Source: an uncultured Pseudoxanthomonas sp. | GTDB lineage: Bacteria; Pseudomonadota; Gammaproteobacteria; Xanthomonadales; Xanthomonadaceae | Direction of reading: 5' to 3' | NCBI GenBank assembly: GCA_946479745.1 | Contig: CAMLGZ010000014.1 | Span: forward strand, 18,273-82,272 | DNA length: 64,000 bases | Part shown: positions 40,669 to 51,487 of the stretch, in pieces | Numbering within the stretch: position 1 is the stretch's first letter | How the letters are laid out: the number at the start of each line of letters is the position of its first letter | Made by a program: the position numbers and the translations under genes | The notes under the pieces: model-generated | Told to the model about the DNA's origin: nothing | Seen by the model: the letters and a program-made list of their open reading frames with translations, nothing else | The model's database searches: none

Positions 40669-42558
40669 TCAGGAAATCACGCGCCTTGCCGCGTCCAGCA
40701 AGGTTCCCGATTCGACCAGTCGCACGATCGCGGCCACTTCGCCGTCCATCGCGCGATCGCGATCCAGGAAAGGTATTTCCGCGCGCAGCACCGCATGCGC
40801 CGCAGCCACCGCGTGCCCAGGATGGAACTCTTCCGAATGCGCCAGCTCCGCACGCAGGCCTTCGACCTCGTCCAGGAAAGCCGGGTCGTTCGCAGGCGTG
40901 CCGCCTTGCACCTTGACCGCGAAAGCCGCCGCATCGGCGCGCGCGGAAAGATCCCGCGCCGCGTTGATCATGTCGCGACGCAGATCCAATGCCTGCGCCG
41001 CGGTGTACAGCTCCAGCGCCAGCACCTTGGTCAGTTCGCGGGTCATCGCCAGCACCTGGCGCGCCTCGTTGGCACCCATCGACACGTGGTCTTCGGCGTT
41101 GGCGCTGGTGGGAATGGAGAACACCGAAGCCGGATGCGCGCGGCTGGCCAGGTCGTTGACGATGGCCGCGGCGGTGTATTGCACGATCATGTGGCCCGAC
41201 TCGGTGCCGTCTTCGTTGCCGATCAGGAAGGCCGGCAAGCCGTCGTTGGTGGCCGGATCGACCAGCTTGTTGAGCCGGCGTTCGCTGATCGATGCCAGCA
41301 CCGGGATGGAAGCTTTCACGTAACTCATCGCCAGCGCCAGCGGCATGCCGTGGAAGTGGCCAGCCGAGATGACCTGTTCTTCCACATGCGCGGCATCGGC
41401 CTTGTCGGGAAACACCAGCGGATTGTCGGTCACCGAGTTCAGTTCGATTTCCAGCACGCGCTTGGCCTGCGCCACCGCATCGCGCACCGCGCCGTGCACC
41501 TGCGGGATGCAACGCAGCGAATAACTGTCCTGCGGCTGATGCTTCTTGCCGCCGCGGAAGGGACGGAAGCGCTGGTAGAACTTTTCGCGGCCATGGCGCT
41601 GATCGGTAGGCACCCAGTCCCAGCCGATGTCGAAACGCAGTGCGCGCGAGGCGTCGGTATCCCAGCTGTGCGGCAGCCATTGCTTGAACTTTGGCACCAG
41701 ATGGTAAGGAATATCGGCCAGCGTGGATCCGGACAACAGGTCGCGCAGGCGCGAAGCCACGTGCACCTGGCCCGGATGCGGACGCAAGGCATGCACTTCT
41801 TCGGCGAAGGCGCCCAGACGGCCGGCGAAAGCATCCAGCGTCATCGCTGCGGCAAGATCGGCGGTATCCAGCAATGCGTCGAGCTTGTGCACGGCCAGCA
41901 CGCCCATCGCCAGCATCTGCGCGGTGCCGTTGTTCAATGCCAGGCCTTCCTTGTAGGAAAGCTTCACCGGCGTCAGGCCCGCACGTTGCAGCGCCAGCGC
42001 GCCGGGCATGCGTTCGCCTTCCAAAAAAGCTTCGCCGCCGCCCAGCAATACCAGCGCCAGATGCGAGAGCGGCGCCAGGTCGCCCGAGGCGCCGACCGAT
42101 CCCAGCTCCGGCACCACCGGCACGATGCCGGCGTTGAACATCGCCGTCAGCGCTTCCAGTGTCTGCACGCGGATACCGGAATGGCCGCGCAACAACGTGT
42201 TGATGCGGATGCCCAGCATGGCGCGCACCACTTCCGGCGCCATCGGCTCGCCCACGCACACGGCATGGGTGATGATCAGGTTGTGCTGCAGCTCTTCGTG
42301 CAGAGAGCGACCGGATTTCACCGCGCCCGGCAATTCGTCGCGCAGCGGATGGGCGCCCAGCAATTTGTCGGCATTGCTGCCGAAGCCGGTGGAGACGCCG
42401 TAAATGGGTTCTTCGCGGCGCACCTGTTCGGCAAGGAAATCGGCGGCGCGCGCCACCGCTTTCAAAGCTTGCGGGTCCAGGCCGATGCTGGCGCCATAGG
42501 CGATTTCGACCAGCTGGTCGCGGGTCAGGGATTGTCCATCCAGACGAATGGGTTTCAT
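40669..42558 (-). CDS. Histidine/aromatic amino acid ammonia-lyase family protein with a large insertion
   Basis: 629 residues against ~510 for HutH. The MIO-forming ASG is at residues 157-159 (GSVGASGDLAPLSH). Catalytic residues are kept: Tyr53 (YGVSTGFG), His98 (ITHAV), Asn210 (LALNNGT), QDSYSLR, GHFHGMP and EDHVSMG. About 50 extra residues (roughly 279-342, WDWVPTDQRHG...RFRPFRGGKKHQ) precede QDSYSLR, and the C-terminus is longer than in HutH. The residue before the selectivity His is Thr rather than Ser. Start overlaps the hisS stop (TGATG). Histidine is the likeliest substrate but tyrosine or phenylalanine cannot be excluded; no hut genes are near. Confidence 0.88.
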   Translation of the reverse strand: MKPIRLDGQSLTRDQLVEIAYGASIGLDPQALKAVARAADFLAEQVRREEPIYGVSTGFGSNADKLLGAHPLRDELPGAVKSGRSLHEELQHNLIITHAVCVGEPMAPEVVRAMLGIRINTLLRGHSGIRVQTLEALTAMFNAGIVPVVPELGSVGASGDLAPLSHLALVLLGGGEAFLEGERMPGALALQRAGLTPVKLSYKEGLALNNGTAQMLAMGVLAVHKLDALLDTADLAAAMTLDAFAGRLGAFAEEVHALRPHPGQVHVASRLRDLLSGSTLADIPYHLVPKFKQWLPHSWDTDASRALRFDIGWDWVPTDQRHGREKFYQRFRPFRGGKKHQPQDSYSLRCIPQVHGAVRDAVAQAKRVLEIELNSVTDNPLVFPDKADAAHVEEQVISAGHFHGMPLALAMSYVKASIPVLASISERRLNKLVDPATNDGLPAFLIGNEDGTESGHMIVQYTAAAIVNDLASRAHPASVFSIPTSANAEDHVSMGANEARQVLAMTRELTKVLALELYTAAQALDLRRDMINAARDLSARADAAAFAVKVQGGTPANDPAFLDEVEGLRAELAHSEEFHPGHAVAAAHAVLRAEIPFLDRDRAMDGEVAAIVRLVESGTLLDAARRVIS

Positions 42559-44021
42559 CAGCGGCCCGCCAGTGCGCGAGTCTGCTCGAGCTCGACGCGC
42601 AGTGCGGAAGCGAGCTGATCGCGGGTAGTCTCGAACTGCTGCTCGCGCGCCAGGTCCTTCACCGTGACCACACCGCGCGCCAATTCATCCTCACCGGCAA
42701 GCACCACGAAACGGATGCCCGCCCGCGAGGCGTACTGGAACTGCTTGCCCAGCTTCTTCGGTTCCATCTGCACTTCCGTATTGATACCGCCCGCGCGCAG
42801 CCGCCGCGCTATGTCCAGCGATTCGGTAAGTTGGTTCTCTTCCATCAAGGCCACCATCGCCTGCACCGAACTTTCGTCCACGCCCGCCACCAGCCCCGCT
42901 TCGCGGAGCTGCCAGAACAGGCGGGTCAGGCCGATGGAAATACCCACACCCGGCAGCTTCGATTTGCTGTAGTGGCTGGCGAGATCTTCATAGCGCCCGC
43001 CCGAACAGATGGAACCGATCTGCGGGTAATCGTCGAGGAAGGTTTCGTAAACGGTACCGGTGTAATAATCGAGGCCGCGCGCGATCGACAAGTCGACCTG
43101 ATAACGAGACCGTTCGATGCCCAGCTGGCTCAACATCACAATGACCTCGGCCAGCTCGTTCACGCCCTGCTTCAAACTCTCCGGCCATTGACCGTCGAAG
43201 ACGGTTTCCAGGCTCTTCAACAGCATCAGGTCCGGATCGGTAGCCGCCGTCAATTGCGGCAAGCCCTGGGCCAGGTTCCTGGCGCAGATATCCAGGTCTT
43301 CGAGGCGCGCTTCAGGACGGCAGGAATCGAACAGCGCGTAGAGCAATCGGGCTACGTCTTCCGGTGACATGCCCCGGTCGAGAAGCGCCTGATTCGTAGC
43401 GCTCCGGCCGCGCTTGTCGGTCTTGTCGACCTCGCGCAGAATCTCGGCCTGGAGATCGGATTCGACGATGCCGAGCACGTCGAGGATCCCACGCAGCAGC
43501 TTGCGATTATTGAGTCGAATGGTGAACGCGCCGATCGCCAGCTCGGAAAACACGCTGTGTATCACCGCCGGTATCTCGGCATCGAAACGGATGCTCAGCG
43601 CATCCTTGCCGACCACATCGATGTCGCACTGGTAGAACTCGCGAAAACGGCCGCGCTGGGCGCGCTCGCCGCGGTATACGCGCTGGATCTGGTATCGGCG
43701 GAACGGGAAGGCCAACTCGTGCTCGTGTTCGGCCACGTAGCGCGCCAGCGGCACGGTCAGATCGAAGCGAAGCGCGAGCTCAGGCAATCCTTCTCCAGCC
43801 TTTTCGAGCGCACCGGTCGACTGCGCGAAATACACCTGCCGCTCGGTTTCCCCGCCCGACTTGGTCAGCAGCACCTCGGACAGCTCGAATACCGGCGTCT
43901 CCACCGGCAGGAAGCCGAACCGCTCGTAGTTGCGGCGGATCGTGTCCAGCATGCGCTGGAAGGCGATCTGGTCGCGGGGCAACAGCTCCATGACCCCTGG
44001 CGGCGTGCGCGGCTTGATCAA
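42558..44021 (-). CDS. hisS: Histidine--tRNA ligase (TTG start)
   Basis: 487 residues, class II synthetase. Motif 2 region [28 protein letters not shown]; histidine-A motifs [16 protein letters not shown] and [25 protein letters not shown] for motif 1/2. The family usually starts MIKPRTPPG; here LIKPRTPPG is preceded by AGGAG at 8 bp, so a TTG start at 44019-44021 is proposed. It is coupled to the ammonia-lyase gene downstream. Confidence 0.94.
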   Translation of the reverse strand: MIKPRTPPGVMELLPRDQIAFQRMLDTIRRNYERFGFLPVETPVFELSEVLLTKSGGETERQVYFAQSTGALEKAGEGLPELALRFDLTVPLARYVAEHEHELAFPFRRYQIQRVYRGERAQRGRFREFYQCDIDVVGKDALSIRFDAEIPAVIHSVFSELAIGAFTIRLNNRKLLRGILDVLGIVESDLQAEILREVDKTDKRGRSATNQALLDRGMSPEDVARLLYALFDSCRPEARLEDLDICARNLAQGLPQLTAATDPDLMLLKSLETVFDGQWPESLKQGVNELAEVIVMLSQLGIERSRYQVDLSIARGLDYYTGTVYETFLDDYPQIGSICSGGRYEDLASHYSKSKLPGVGISIGLTRLFWQLREAGLVAGVDESSVQAMVALMEENQLTESLDIARRLRAGGINTEVQMEPKKLGKQFQYASRAGIRFVVLAGEDELARGVVTVKDLAREQQFETTRDQLASALRVELEQTRALAGR

Positions 44022-44119
44022 GCGGGAAACTCCTGGATGGCGGCCGCGGAGCGGCCAATGACGGCAAGCCGCCATTTTAGCGGCTGAACGGCCGAAGCAG
44101 GCGGGCGCGTGCGCGCTAC

Positions 44120-44149
44120 TTGCCCCGATGGGGGGCGACTGAATACAAT
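44120..44149 (+). promoter_or_regulatory. Promoter of tRNA-Pro
   Basis: -35 TTGCCC (44120-44125), 18-bp spacer, -10 TACAAT (44144-44149), then a GC-rich discriminator ACGCGG and the tRNA 12 bp later. The layout is that of stringently controlled tRNA promoters. Confidence 0.7.
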
Positions 44150-44161
44150 ACGCGGCTTCAT

Positions 44162-44238
<77 letters not shown>

Positions 44239-44250
44239 AGAAGACCAATA

Positions 44251-44272
44251 ACCGGCCCCGCGCCGGTTTTTT
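44251..44272 (+). terminator. Intrinsic terminator of tRNA-Pro
   Basis: Stem ACCGGC / GCCGGT with 5-nt loop followed by TTTTTT (44267-44272), 13 bp after the tRNA and 8 bp before the convergent proA stop. Confidence 0.85.
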
Positions 44273-44279
44273 GTTGCCC

Positions 44280-45533
44280 TCAGGGCAGGTTCCGGGTCTG
44301 GCCGCTGCCGCGCACCACGAAACGCTCCACAGTCAGCGCTTCCAGCCCCATCGGGCCATAGGCATGCAGGCGGGTGGTGGAAATGCCGATCTCGGCCCCC
44401 AGTCCCAGCTCGCCGCCGTCGGAAAAGCGCGAGGAAGCGTTCACCATCACTACCGCCGAACGCAGCGACTGCACGAAACGTTCCGCATTGCCCTCGTCCC
44501 GGGTGGCGATGACCTCGGTATGGTCCGAACCGTATCGGCGGATATGGGCAATGGCCTCATCCAGGCTGTCAACGACCCGCACGGCGATCACCAGATCCAG
44601 GAATTCGGCGGCGTAGTCCTCTTCGGTGACCGGTTTCGCTGCCTCCATGAACCCAATGCTGCGTGCGTCGGCCCGCACCTCCACTCCCCGTTCCGCCAGC
44701 GCCGCCGCGGCAGCGGGAAGGAAATCGCCGGCGATATCCGCGTGCACCAGCAGCGTTTCCAGAGAGTTGCAGGCGCTGGGGCGCGATACCTTGCCGTCGA
44801 TCAGCAGGCGCAAGGCGAGGTCCGGATCGGCGCTGGCATCCACGAACAAATGGCAAACGCCTTTGTAGTGCTTGATGACCGGCACGCGCGCGTGTTCGGC
44901 GACGAAACGGATCAGACCTTCGCCACCGCGTGGGATAGCCAGATCGATGATGTCGGTCAGCTGCAGCATCTCAAGCATGGTTTCCCGGCGCAGGTCGGTG
45001 ACCAGGGTCAAGGCCGCATCCGGCAACCCCGCGTCGCGCAGCGCGCGCTTCAGCGCGGCGGCGATGGCGGTGTTGGAATGAATGGCTTCGGAGCCCCCAC
45101 GCAGCATCACGCCGTTGCCGGCCTTCAGGCAGAGCGCCGCAGCGTCGGCGGTGACGTTGGGGCGCGCCTCGTAGATCATCGCGATCACGCCCAGCGGCGT
45201 TCGCACGCGTTCGATGGCGATGCCATTGGGCCGGGTTTCCCTGCGGGTCACCTGTCCGACCGGATCGGGAAGCTCGGCGACCTCGCGCAATGCATCCGCA
45301 ATGACCGTCAGTCCCTTGGCGTCCAGCTTGAGCCTGTCGAACATGGCGCCGCCGATACCTTTGGCCGTAGCGGCCTCCAGATCCTCGCGGTTGGCTTGCA
45401 GGATCGGAGCTTCATCCGCTTCCAAGGCCGCGGCCATCGCGCGCAGCAGATCGTTCTTCGCGGAAGTAGGCAACTGCGCGATGTGCCGGGCGGCGTCGCG
45501 GCAGGCTACGGCTTGGGATCTGATGTCGCTCAT
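44280..45533 (-). CDS. proA: Glutamate-5-semialdehyde dehydrogenase (gamma-glutamyl phosphate reductase)
   Basis: 417 residues of the aldehyde dehydrogenase superfamily. [44 protein letters not shown], the catalytic Cys region [14 protein letters not shown], and the C-terminal [19 protein letters not shown]. Second step of proline synthesis. It follows proB, separated by a GTAG repeat pair, at the end of the arg/pro block. Confidence 0.96.
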   Translation of the reverse strand: MSDIRSQAVACRDAARHIAQLPTSAKNDLLRAMAAALEADEAPILQANREDLEAATAKGIGGAMFDRLKLDAKGLTVIADALREVAELPDPVGQVTRRETRPNGIAIERVRTPLGVIAMIYEARPNVTADAAALCLKAGNGVMLRGGSEAIHSNTAIAAALKRALRDAGLPDAALTLVTDLRRETMLEMLQLTDIIDLAIPRGGEGLIRFVAEHARVPVIKHYKGVCHLFVDASADPDLALRLLIDGKVSRPSACNSLETLLVHADIAGDFLPAAAAALAERGVEVRADARSIGFMEAAKPVTEEDYAAEFLDLVIAVRVVDSLDEAIAHIRRYGSDHTEVIATRDEGNAERFVQSLRSAVVMVNASSRFSDGGELGLGAEIGISTTRLHAYGPMGLEALTVERFVVRGSGQTRNLP

Positions 45534-45573
45534 GCATGCATTCCTGTTTTACCGGCCATCCGGGCGTTTTCTT

Positions 45574-45667
45574 GTGGGAGCTGCGTAAGCTGCGACCCGG
45601 AGAAATCGGCCCTCCGGAAAAAATCCGGAAATTCATGAACCAAGGTCGCAGCTTACGCAGCTCCTAC
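45574..45667. repeat. GTAG-type inverted REP pair between proB and proA
   Basis: GTGGGAGCTGCGTAAGCTGC at the left and its mirror GCAGCTTACGCAGCTCCTAC at the right, around a ~45-nt spacer. The right end holds the TAG stop of proB (45664-45666). The left copy has GTGG in place of GTAG. Confidence 0.86.
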
Positions 45668-46830
45668 AAAAGCACCAGGTCGTCCCGGTGGATCACGTTC
45701 TCGCCGTAGTTGTAGCCGAGTATGGATTCGATGTCGCGCGAGTGCCGCTTGGCGATGCGGCGGATATCGACGGCCGAGTACTGGCAGACGCCACGGGCGA
45801 TGCCGCGGTCGCCGTTTTCGTCGCGCAAGCGCACTTCGACCATATCGCCCCGGCGGAAATCGCCTTCGGCCGCAACCACGCCGCCCGGCAGCAGCGAGGC
45901 GCCCTTCTCGCCCATTGCGCGCGCCGCGCCCGCGTCCACGATCACGCCGCCCGCCTCCAGCGGCACATTGCGCAACCAGTATTTGCGCGCCGCCACGCGG
46001 TTCTGCGCCGGGCGGAAGCGGGTTCCATGGAATCCACCCTGCGCCAGCGCGTCCACCGCATCGGCCCGCGTGCCGTTGAACAGAAAGGTTTCGATGCCCG
46101 CCGCCGCCGCTTTCGCCGCCGCCTCCAGCTTGGTGCGCATACCGCCCGTTCCGCTGCTGCTGCCGGCATCGCCCGCCATGGCGAAGAACTCCGGCGTCAG
46201 CGCTTCCACGTCCTGGATCGGTGTCGCATCGGCGTGGGTGCGCGGATTGGCGGTGAAGAAGCCGTCGATATCAGTGGCGATGAACAGCGCATCCGCGTCC
46301 ACCAGCGCGGCGATCACTGCGGCCAGGTTGTCGTTGTCGCCGAGCTTGAGTTCGTCGACCGAGACCGTGTCGTTCTCGTTGATCACCGGCAGAGCGCCAA
46401 GCGAGAGCAGCTCGTTCAAGGTCGCGCGCGCATTGAGATAACGGCGGCGATTGCGCAAGTCGTCGTGGGTCAGCAATACCTGTGCGACCGGACGGTCGAA
46501 CAGACTTTGCCACAGGCCGATCAGCCGGGCCTGACCCAGCGCGGCGAGCGCCTGGCGCTCGGCCATCGCCGCGCCCGCGTCGGCCTTGCGATGGATCACC
46601 GCCCTGCCCGCCGCAACGGCGCCGGAAGACACGATCACCACTTCTTTGCCTGCCGCCAGGCTGGCCGAAACGAACTGCGACAGGCCCAGCGCATGGCGCG
46701 GGCTGAGACCCTCGCCGTCCGCGGCCAGCAGACTGCTGCCGACTTTGAGTACGGCGCGGCGCCAGGCAGGCAGCGTTTGTTCGGCGAAGGCGGATTCGGC
46801 GGAAGTCATGTCATCGGGCTCAGCGGGCAT
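45664..46830 (-). CDS. proB: Glutamate 5-kinase
   Basis: 388 residues. Amino-acid kinase domain with VLKVGSSLLAADG, VIVSSGAVAAGRAVI, PVINENDTVSVDELKLGDND and TDIDGFFTANPR, plus a C-terminal PUA domain (~290-388). First step of proline synthesis, feedback-inhibited by proline in relatives. ATG 46830 overlaps the YCII stop by 11 bp; ATG 46809 is an alternative. The TAG stop is provided by the adjacent REP end. Confidence 0.95.
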   Translation of the reverse strand: MPAEPDDMTSAESAFAEQTLPAWRRAVLKVGSSLLAADGEGLSPRHALGLSQFVSASLAAGKEVVIVSSGAVAAGRAVIHRKADAGAAMAERQALAALGQARLIGLWQSLFDRPVAQVLLTHDDLRNRRRYLNARATLNELLSLGALPVINENDTVSVDELKLGDNDNLAAVIAALVDADALFIATDIDGFFTANPRTHADATPIQDVEALTPEFFAMAGDAGSSSGTGGMRTKLEAAAKAAAAGIETFLFNGTRADAVDALAQGGFHGTRFRPAQNRVAARKYWLRNVPLEAGGVIVDAGAARAMGEKGASLLPGGVVAAEGDFRRGDMVEVRLRDENGDRGIARGVCQYSAVDIRRIAKRHSRDIESILGYNYGENVIHRDDLVLL

Positions 46831-47092
46831 TCCATTCGTAGACGGTCAGGGAAGAGGAGTCCGAGGTGGCCAGAGGGTCGTCAGCGGCGATAGCTTGCGC
46901 CTCCGTCAGCGAGGCCACGTTCAACAGATAAGCGCCGCCGCTCTTGTCGCTGAAGCCGCCGGTCATTTCCAGCTTTCCTGCCGAACGCAGGTCGTCCAGG
47001 AAGGCGAGATGCGGCGCCACCACCTCCTCGCTGAAGTTCGGCTTGCGCATCGCCATCACCAGATAGCGATTTGTTTTCGACCCGTCAGACAT
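46820..47092 (-). CDS. YCII-related protein
   Basis: 90 residues of the YCII (dimeric alpha-beta barrel) family: RYLVMAMRKPNFSEEVVAPHLAFLDDLRSAGKLEMTGGFSDKSGGAYLLNVASLTEAQAIAADDP. His/Asp residues of the barrel are kept. It sits between argH and proB; relevance to arginine or proline metabolism is unknown. ATG at 47090-47092 is the family start; an upstream frame is open. Confidence 0.85.
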   Translation of the reverse strand: MSDGSKTNRYLVMAMRKPNFSEEVVAPHLAFLDDLRSAGKLEMTGGFSDKSGGAYLLNVASLTEAQAIAADDPLATSDSSSLTVYEWNAR

Positions 47093-47105
47093 CGGTATCC
47101 CCCAC

Positions 47106-47189
47106 GTAGGAGCGACGTAAGTCGCGACTGAAACACCGGTACAAACCATGCTTTCAACAACGTGTATTCGCGACTTACGTCGCTCCTAC
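47106..47189. repeat. GTAG-ended inverted REP pair between argH and YCII
   Basis: GTAGGAGCGACGTAAGTCGC on the left, mirror ending GTCGCTCCTAC on the right, ~35-nt spacer. The right end holds the TAG stop of argH (47186-47188). Confidence 0.88.
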
Positions 47190-48490
47190 GTCCGCTTGCT
47201 CAAGGATTTCCAGCGTTCACGTAATTCATTCAGGCGCAGATCCGCGGCAGCGCCTGGCGACACCCGTGCCGCCAGACTGGCTTCGGGCGTACGGCCTGCG
47301 CCGGCCTGATCGGCCGATGCGGCCGCCGCGCGATAGGCTTCGCGGAACGGCACGCCCGCCGCGGCCTGTTCCACCGCCACATCGGTTGCGTACATGCCCG
47401 AATCCATCGCCGCCCGCATCCGATCCTCGCGCCACTCCAGGTTCGCCAGCAGGTCCGGCAACAGTTCCAACGCCGGCAGACCGCGGCCGAACCCATGGAA
47501 TATCGCGCCTTTGCTGCCCTGCAGGTCGCGGTGGTAGCCGGACGGCAGCGACAACAGCTGCTCGATCTCGGTCCGCGCCGCCGCCACACTGGCGTGGGTG
47601 GCACGCATCAGTTCGATCACGTCGGGGTTGCGCTTGTTCGGCATGATCGAACTGCCGGTGGTGTACTGCGCGGGCAGCGAAACGAAACCGAACTCGGCGC
47701 TGGTGAACAGCGACAAGTCCCAGGCGAGCCTGCGCAGGTCCAGCGTAGCGCTGCCCAGCGCCTCCAGCGCCGCCATCTCGAACTTCCCGCGCGAAAGCTG
47801 CGCATAGATCGGACTGACCTGCAGACGTGCGAAATCCAGTGCCCGCGTGGTGTGGTCGCGATCCAGCGGCAGGTTGACGCCATAGCCGGCGGCGGTGCCC
47901 AACGGATTGGCGTCGATCAGGCGATGGGTGTCGTTGGCGCGAATGGCATTGTCGATAAAAGCTTCCGCCCAGCCCGCCCACCACATGCCCGCCGAGGAAA
48001 CCACCGCGCGCTGGATGTGCGTGTAACCGGGGAGGGGAAGGTTTTTTTCCGCTTCGGCACGGTCCAGCGCGACTTTGGCGATCTGGCGGCTCAATCCCGA
48101 GACCCGCGCGAGTTTCTCTTTCAACCATAGACGCGTCGCCACCAGAATCTGATCGTTGCGGCTGCGGCCGGTGTGGATCTTGCGGCCGGCGTCGCCCAGA
48201 CGCTCGGTCAAGCGCGACTCGATGGCCGAATGGCAATCCTCAAAACGATCGTCCAACACGAAGACCCCGCTGCGGAAATCGTCGGCCAGCATGTCCAGCT
48301 CGCGCTGCAACCCGGACAACTCATCGGCCGAGAGAATGCCGATGCGCTGCAGGCCTTCGGCATGCGCCTTGCTGGCGGCGATATCGTGCAGGAAGAACTC
48401 GCGATCCAGAATCACATCGTCGCCAGCCAGGAACTTCTGGATCCGGGCATCGACGCTCACACCGGGTTTTTGCCATAACAAATCGGACAT
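47186..48490 (-). CDS. argH: Argininosuccinate lyase
   Basis: 434 residues of the fumarase/aspartase superfamily. [39 protein letters not shown], and the signature [18 protein letters not shown] with catalytic Ser. Last step of arginine synthesis. Slightly shorter than the ~460-residue enterobacterial enzyme. Confidence 0.95.
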   Translation of the reverse strand: MSDLLWQKPGVSVDARIQKFLAGDDVILDREFFLHDIAASKAHAEGLQRIGILSADELSGLQRELDMLADDFRSGVFVLDDRFEDCHSAIESRLTERLGDAGRKIHTGRSRNDQILVATRLWLKEKLARVSGLSRQIAKVALDRAEAEKNLPLPGYTHIQRAVVSSAGMWWAGWAEAFIDNAIRANDTHRLIDANPLGTAAGYGVNLPLDRDHTTRALDFARLQVSPIYAQLSRGKFEMAALEALGSATLDLRRLAWDLSLFTSAEFGFVSLPAQYTTGSSIMPNKRNPDVIELMRATHASVAAARTEIEQLLSLPSGYHRDLQGSKGAIFHGFGRGLPALELLPDLLANLEWREDRMRAAMDSGMYATDVAVEQAAAGVPFREAYRAAAASADQAGAGRTPEASLAARVSPGAAADLRLNELRERWKSLSKRT

Positions 48491-48539
48491 CGGTTTTCTC
48501 CAGCCTTCCTGCTCAACGGGTATGCCCGCTTCGCCATTG

Positions 48540-48602
48540 GTAGGGCGGGCACTGCCCGCCGCTTCGGTGACTTCGGTAACAGGCGGGCAATGCCCGCCCT
48601 AC
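48540..48602. repeat. GTAG-ended inverted REP pair between argC and argH
   Basis: GTAGGGCGGGCACTGCCCGCC and its mirror GGCGGGCAATGCCCGCCCTAC with a short spacer. The argC stop (TAG, 48602-48604) begins at the last base of the pair. Confidence 0.86.
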
Positions 48603-49552
48603 TATTCCATCGGTATCGACGTCAGTTCGTCGAAACCGAAGGCGGTATTCAGGTTCTGCATGGCCTGCGTTGCGGCGCCTTTGAGCAGGTTGTCGAGCGT
48701 GGCCACCACCACCACCCGCTTGCCGCCCGGCGCCACGGTGAAACCGCCGATCTCCACTCCATGCTTGCCCGCGATCCTGCTGACCCAGGGCGCTTCGTCC
48801 AATATCCGGATCAAGGGCTCATCGGCGTAACGCGAACGGTACAGCGCGCGGACCTCCTCCACTTTCATCGCCGTGTCCAGCCACAGATTGACCGTCATGG
48901 TGATGCCGCGGAAATGCGGGGCTACGTGCGGCATGAATTCCACGGGCACTCCCAGATGGCGGGAGACCTCGCGCTCGTGCAGGTGATCGGCCAGCGCGTA
49001 AGGCATCAGGTTGTCGCGCAGCTTGCCGGTGTCGTTCTTGTCCGAAGGCGTGGTGCCGGCTCCGGAATATCCGGAAACGCCGAAACATTGCGGCGGCCCC
49101 GCCAGTCTGCCGAGCAAAGGCGCGATGGCAAGCTGCATGGCGGTCGCATAGCAACCCGGGTTGCTGATGCGTTTCTGCCCCGCATAGTTCGCGCGGGTGA
49201 GCTCGGGAAGCCCGTAATACCAGTCTTCGCTGAAGCGGTAGTCGGCCGAGAGGTCGACGATCAGAGTATCGGTCGCCTGCGCCTCCAGCGCCGCGGCGAA
49301 GTCGCCGGCCTTGCCGTTGGGCAGCGCCAGGATCACGGCATCCACGCCGCGCTCGGCGACTTGTTCGTGGCCCAGACTTTCGTAGCGAAGCTCGCCGGCG
49401 AAACCTTCGATATGCGCACGGACAGGCTGCCCGGCCAGTTCGCGCGAAGACACGAACGCCAACTCCAATTGCGGATGCCGGGCGATGAGGCGGGTCAGTT
49501 CGGCGCCGGTATGCCCGCGCGCGCCGACCAGGCCGACGGTCTTACTGGCCAT
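48602..49552 (-). CDS. argC: N-acetyl-gamma-glutamyl-phosphate reductase
   Basis: 316 residues. Rossmann loop [22 protein letters not shown], catalytic Cys in [26 protein letters not shown], and [17 protein letters not shown]. It reduces N-acetylglutamyl phosphate. Start overlaps the GNAT gene by 11 bp. Confidence 0.95.
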   Translation of the reverse strand: MASKTVGLVGARGHTGAELTRLIARHPQLELAFVSSRELAGQPVRAHIEGFAGELRYESLGHEQVAERGVDAVILALPNGKAGDFAAALEAQATDTLIVDLSADYRFSEDWYYGLPELTRANYAGQKRISNPGCYATAMQLAIAPLLGRLAGPPQCFGVSGYSGAGTTPSDKNDTGKLRDNLMPYALADHLHEREVSRHLGVPVEFMPHVAPHFRGITMTVNLWLDTAMKVEEVRALYRSRYADEPLIRILDEAPWVSRIAGKHGVEIGGFTVAPGGKRVVVVATLDNLLKGAATQAMQNLNTAFGFDELTSIPME

Positions 49553-50165
49553 GCAGGCGGTCCCCTTTTTCCAGTTTGTAGAGCAGGTTGCTTTTCACCC
49601 CCGGCCATTCGCTGCCGAGAATGGAGAACACCACCGTATCGCGCAGGCTGCCATCGGCATGGCGACGGTGGTTGCGCAGCACGCCGTCCTGCTTGGCGCC
49701 AAGGCGCGCGATGGCGGTACGCGAGGCATGGTTGAACCAGCTCGTCTCCAGATACACCGAGGCACAGCCCAGGCTCTCGAACGCATGTGTCAACAGCAGC
49801 AGCTTGGCCTCGGTATTCAGGCCGGTGCGCTGCACCCGCGGCGCATACCAGGTATAGCCGATGCTCAGCTTGGGCACCGACGGATCGACCTCGTAGAAGC
49901 GGGTGCTGCCGACGACCGCACCCTCCGCATCGCGGACCACGAACGGCACTTCCAAACCTTGTGCGTGCTTCTGCAGCGCCGTTCCGAACCAGGCTTCCGC
50001 ATCCGCTGATTTGGGGACGTTGGTGTACCAGAGCTCCGAGAGCGCGTCGCCTTGCAGGGCAAGTTGCAGCCCGGCGATGTGTTCGACAGTCAGCGCTTCA
50101 AGGGAAACGTGACGACCTAGCAGGCGCGGCGCCTGCCAGTTGACGGGAAGTGGTTGCAGGCTCAT
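49542..50165 (-). CDS. GNAT family (RimJ/RimL-like) acetyltransferase within the arg operon
   Basis: 207 residues. [41 protein letters not shown], and [60 protein letters not shown], the RimJ/RimL-type GNAT pattern. It lies 1 bp after the argAB fusion and overlaps argC by 11 bp, so it is firmly in the operon. The substrate is unknown; N-terminal protein acetylation or an arginine-pathway metabolite are both possible. Confidence 0.88.
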   Translation of the reverse strand: MSLQPLPVNWQAPRLLGRHVSLEALTVEHIAGLQLALQGDALSELWYTNVPKSADAEAWFGTALQKHAQGLEVPFVVRDAEGAVVGSTRFYEVDPSVPKLSIGYTWYAPRVQRTGLNTEAKLLLLTHAFESLGCASVYLETSWFNHASRTAIARLGAKQDGVLRNHRRHADGSLRDTVVFSILGSEWPGVKSNLLYKLEKGDRLHGQ

Positions 50166-50166
50166 C

Positions 50167-51483
50167 TCAATCCACCAGCGTGGGCACGCGCGTGCGGCAA
50201 TGCGCCACGCAGCGCTCGATGTCGGCAAAATCCTCGATGCCGTACCAGAACACCTTCCACTTCTCCTGTTTGTAGCATCCGTCGGACTCGGCGTAGTAGA
50301 AGATATTGACTTGATTGTTGTGGCGCGAACGCCAGAACAGCTGCGGATTCTCCTCGCGCATCACGTGCCAGACCGCACGTCCCAGGCCCTCGCCCTGGGC
50401 GTCGTCCAGCACGGCGAATTTATCGAGGTAAGCGAAGCCTTCTTCGCGGGTAAGGATGAGTGCGGTGCGGTAGTTCTCGCTGATGTAGATGCGATGGGGA
50501 ACGGTTTTTTTGAAATAGTCGGCAACCAGTTTGCGGCCGAAGCTGGATTCAATGAGCTCGCGCATGCGCTCCAGATCCACCCCTTGCCACGAATCGAAAC
50601 GCAACACGCGCTCGCCGCGGCGTACCAGGGTCCCCGAACCCCGATGGGTGAACAATTCCTTGGCCAGCTCCGCCGGTTTGGTGATCGACACCGACGAAGT
50701 CAGCGGCAGCTTGTCCAGCAGATCCTTGATCTGCTCTATCTTTACCCGCATGCCGCCGTTGATCCACGGCTGCGCCATCAGTTCGTCGTACTCGGTGGAC
50801 AGGTTGATCGAGTCGATCACCGCGCCCTTGTCGTCCAGCAATCCGCCGGTGCCGGTGAGGAAGATGATCTTGTACGGCTGCAGCACCTGCACCAGTTCAT
50901 TGGCGGCGAAGTCGGCATTGATGTTGAGGATCTGTCCGCCCACTGTTTCGCCCAGACTGGCGATGACCGGAATCGAGCCCGCTTTCAAGCTGGCTTCTAT
51001 CGGCGACTGGTTGATGCGCTTCACTTCGCCGACCAGGCCAAAGGTCTGATGGTCCTTGTACTCGGCTTCGAATACGCCCGAAACGATCGAAGTCGCACGC
51101 GCACCCGATTCCTGCAAGGCTTCCACCAGGGCCAGATTCTGCTGCAGGAATACCTTGCGCACGATGGCCAGCACTTCCGGCGTGGTCACACGCAAGCCAT
51201 CGACGGTCTGCTTGACGATGCCGGCGGCGGTCATTTCCTCGTCCAGCTGCGGGCCGGCGCCGTGCACGACGATGGGCGTCAAGCCCACTTCCTGCAGGAA
51301 CGACAGCGATGAGGTCAGCGCCTCCAGATCGTCGCGCAGCACCGCCCCGCCCACCTTGACTACGGCAAAGCGTTTGGCGTCCAGCTGCGAAAAGCGCTTG
51401 ACGTACTGTGAGATTTCTTTCGCGCTAGCCATGCTGGACAGCAGGCGGATGATGGTCTGCCGGGTTTGTTTGTGCGATTCCAT
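50167..51483 (-). CDS. argB: Bifunctional acetylglutamate kinase / N-acetylglutamate synthase
   Basis: 438 residues. N-terminal amino-acid kinase domain (about 30-290: [59 protein letters not shown]) fused to a GNAT domain (about 295-438: [45 protein letters not shown]). This NAGS/K architecture is the Xanthomonas-type enzyme that performs the first two steps of arginine synthesis and resembles vertebrate NAGS. ATG at 51481-51483. Confidence 0.95.
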   Translation of the reverse strand: MESHKQTRQTIIRLLSSMASAKEISQYVKRFSQLDAKRFAVVKVGGAVLRDDLEALTSSLSFLQEVGLTPIVVHGAGPQLDEEMTAAGIVKQTVDGLRVTTPEVLAIVRKVFLQQNLALVEALQESGARATSIVSGVFEAEYKDHQTFGLVGEVKRINQSPIEASLKAGSIPVIASLGETVGGQILNINADFAANELVQVLQPYKIIFLTGTGGLLDDKGAVIDSINLSTEYDELMAQPWINGGMRVKIEQIKDLLDKLPLTSSVSITKPAELAKELFTHRGSGTLVRRGERVLRFDSWQGVDLERMRELIESSFGRKLVADYFKKTVPHRIYISENYRTALILTREEGFAYLDKFAVLDDAQGEGLGRAVWHVMREENPQLFWRSRHNNQVNIFYYAESDGCYKQEKWKVFWYGIEDFADIERCVAHCRTRVPTLVD

Positions 51484-51487
51484 TTCT

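Noticed and set aside
40795..42618. 607-codon frame opposite the ammonia-lyase gene
   Set aside because: Shadow of the lyase; no recognisable motif, and it would run into hisS on the other strand.
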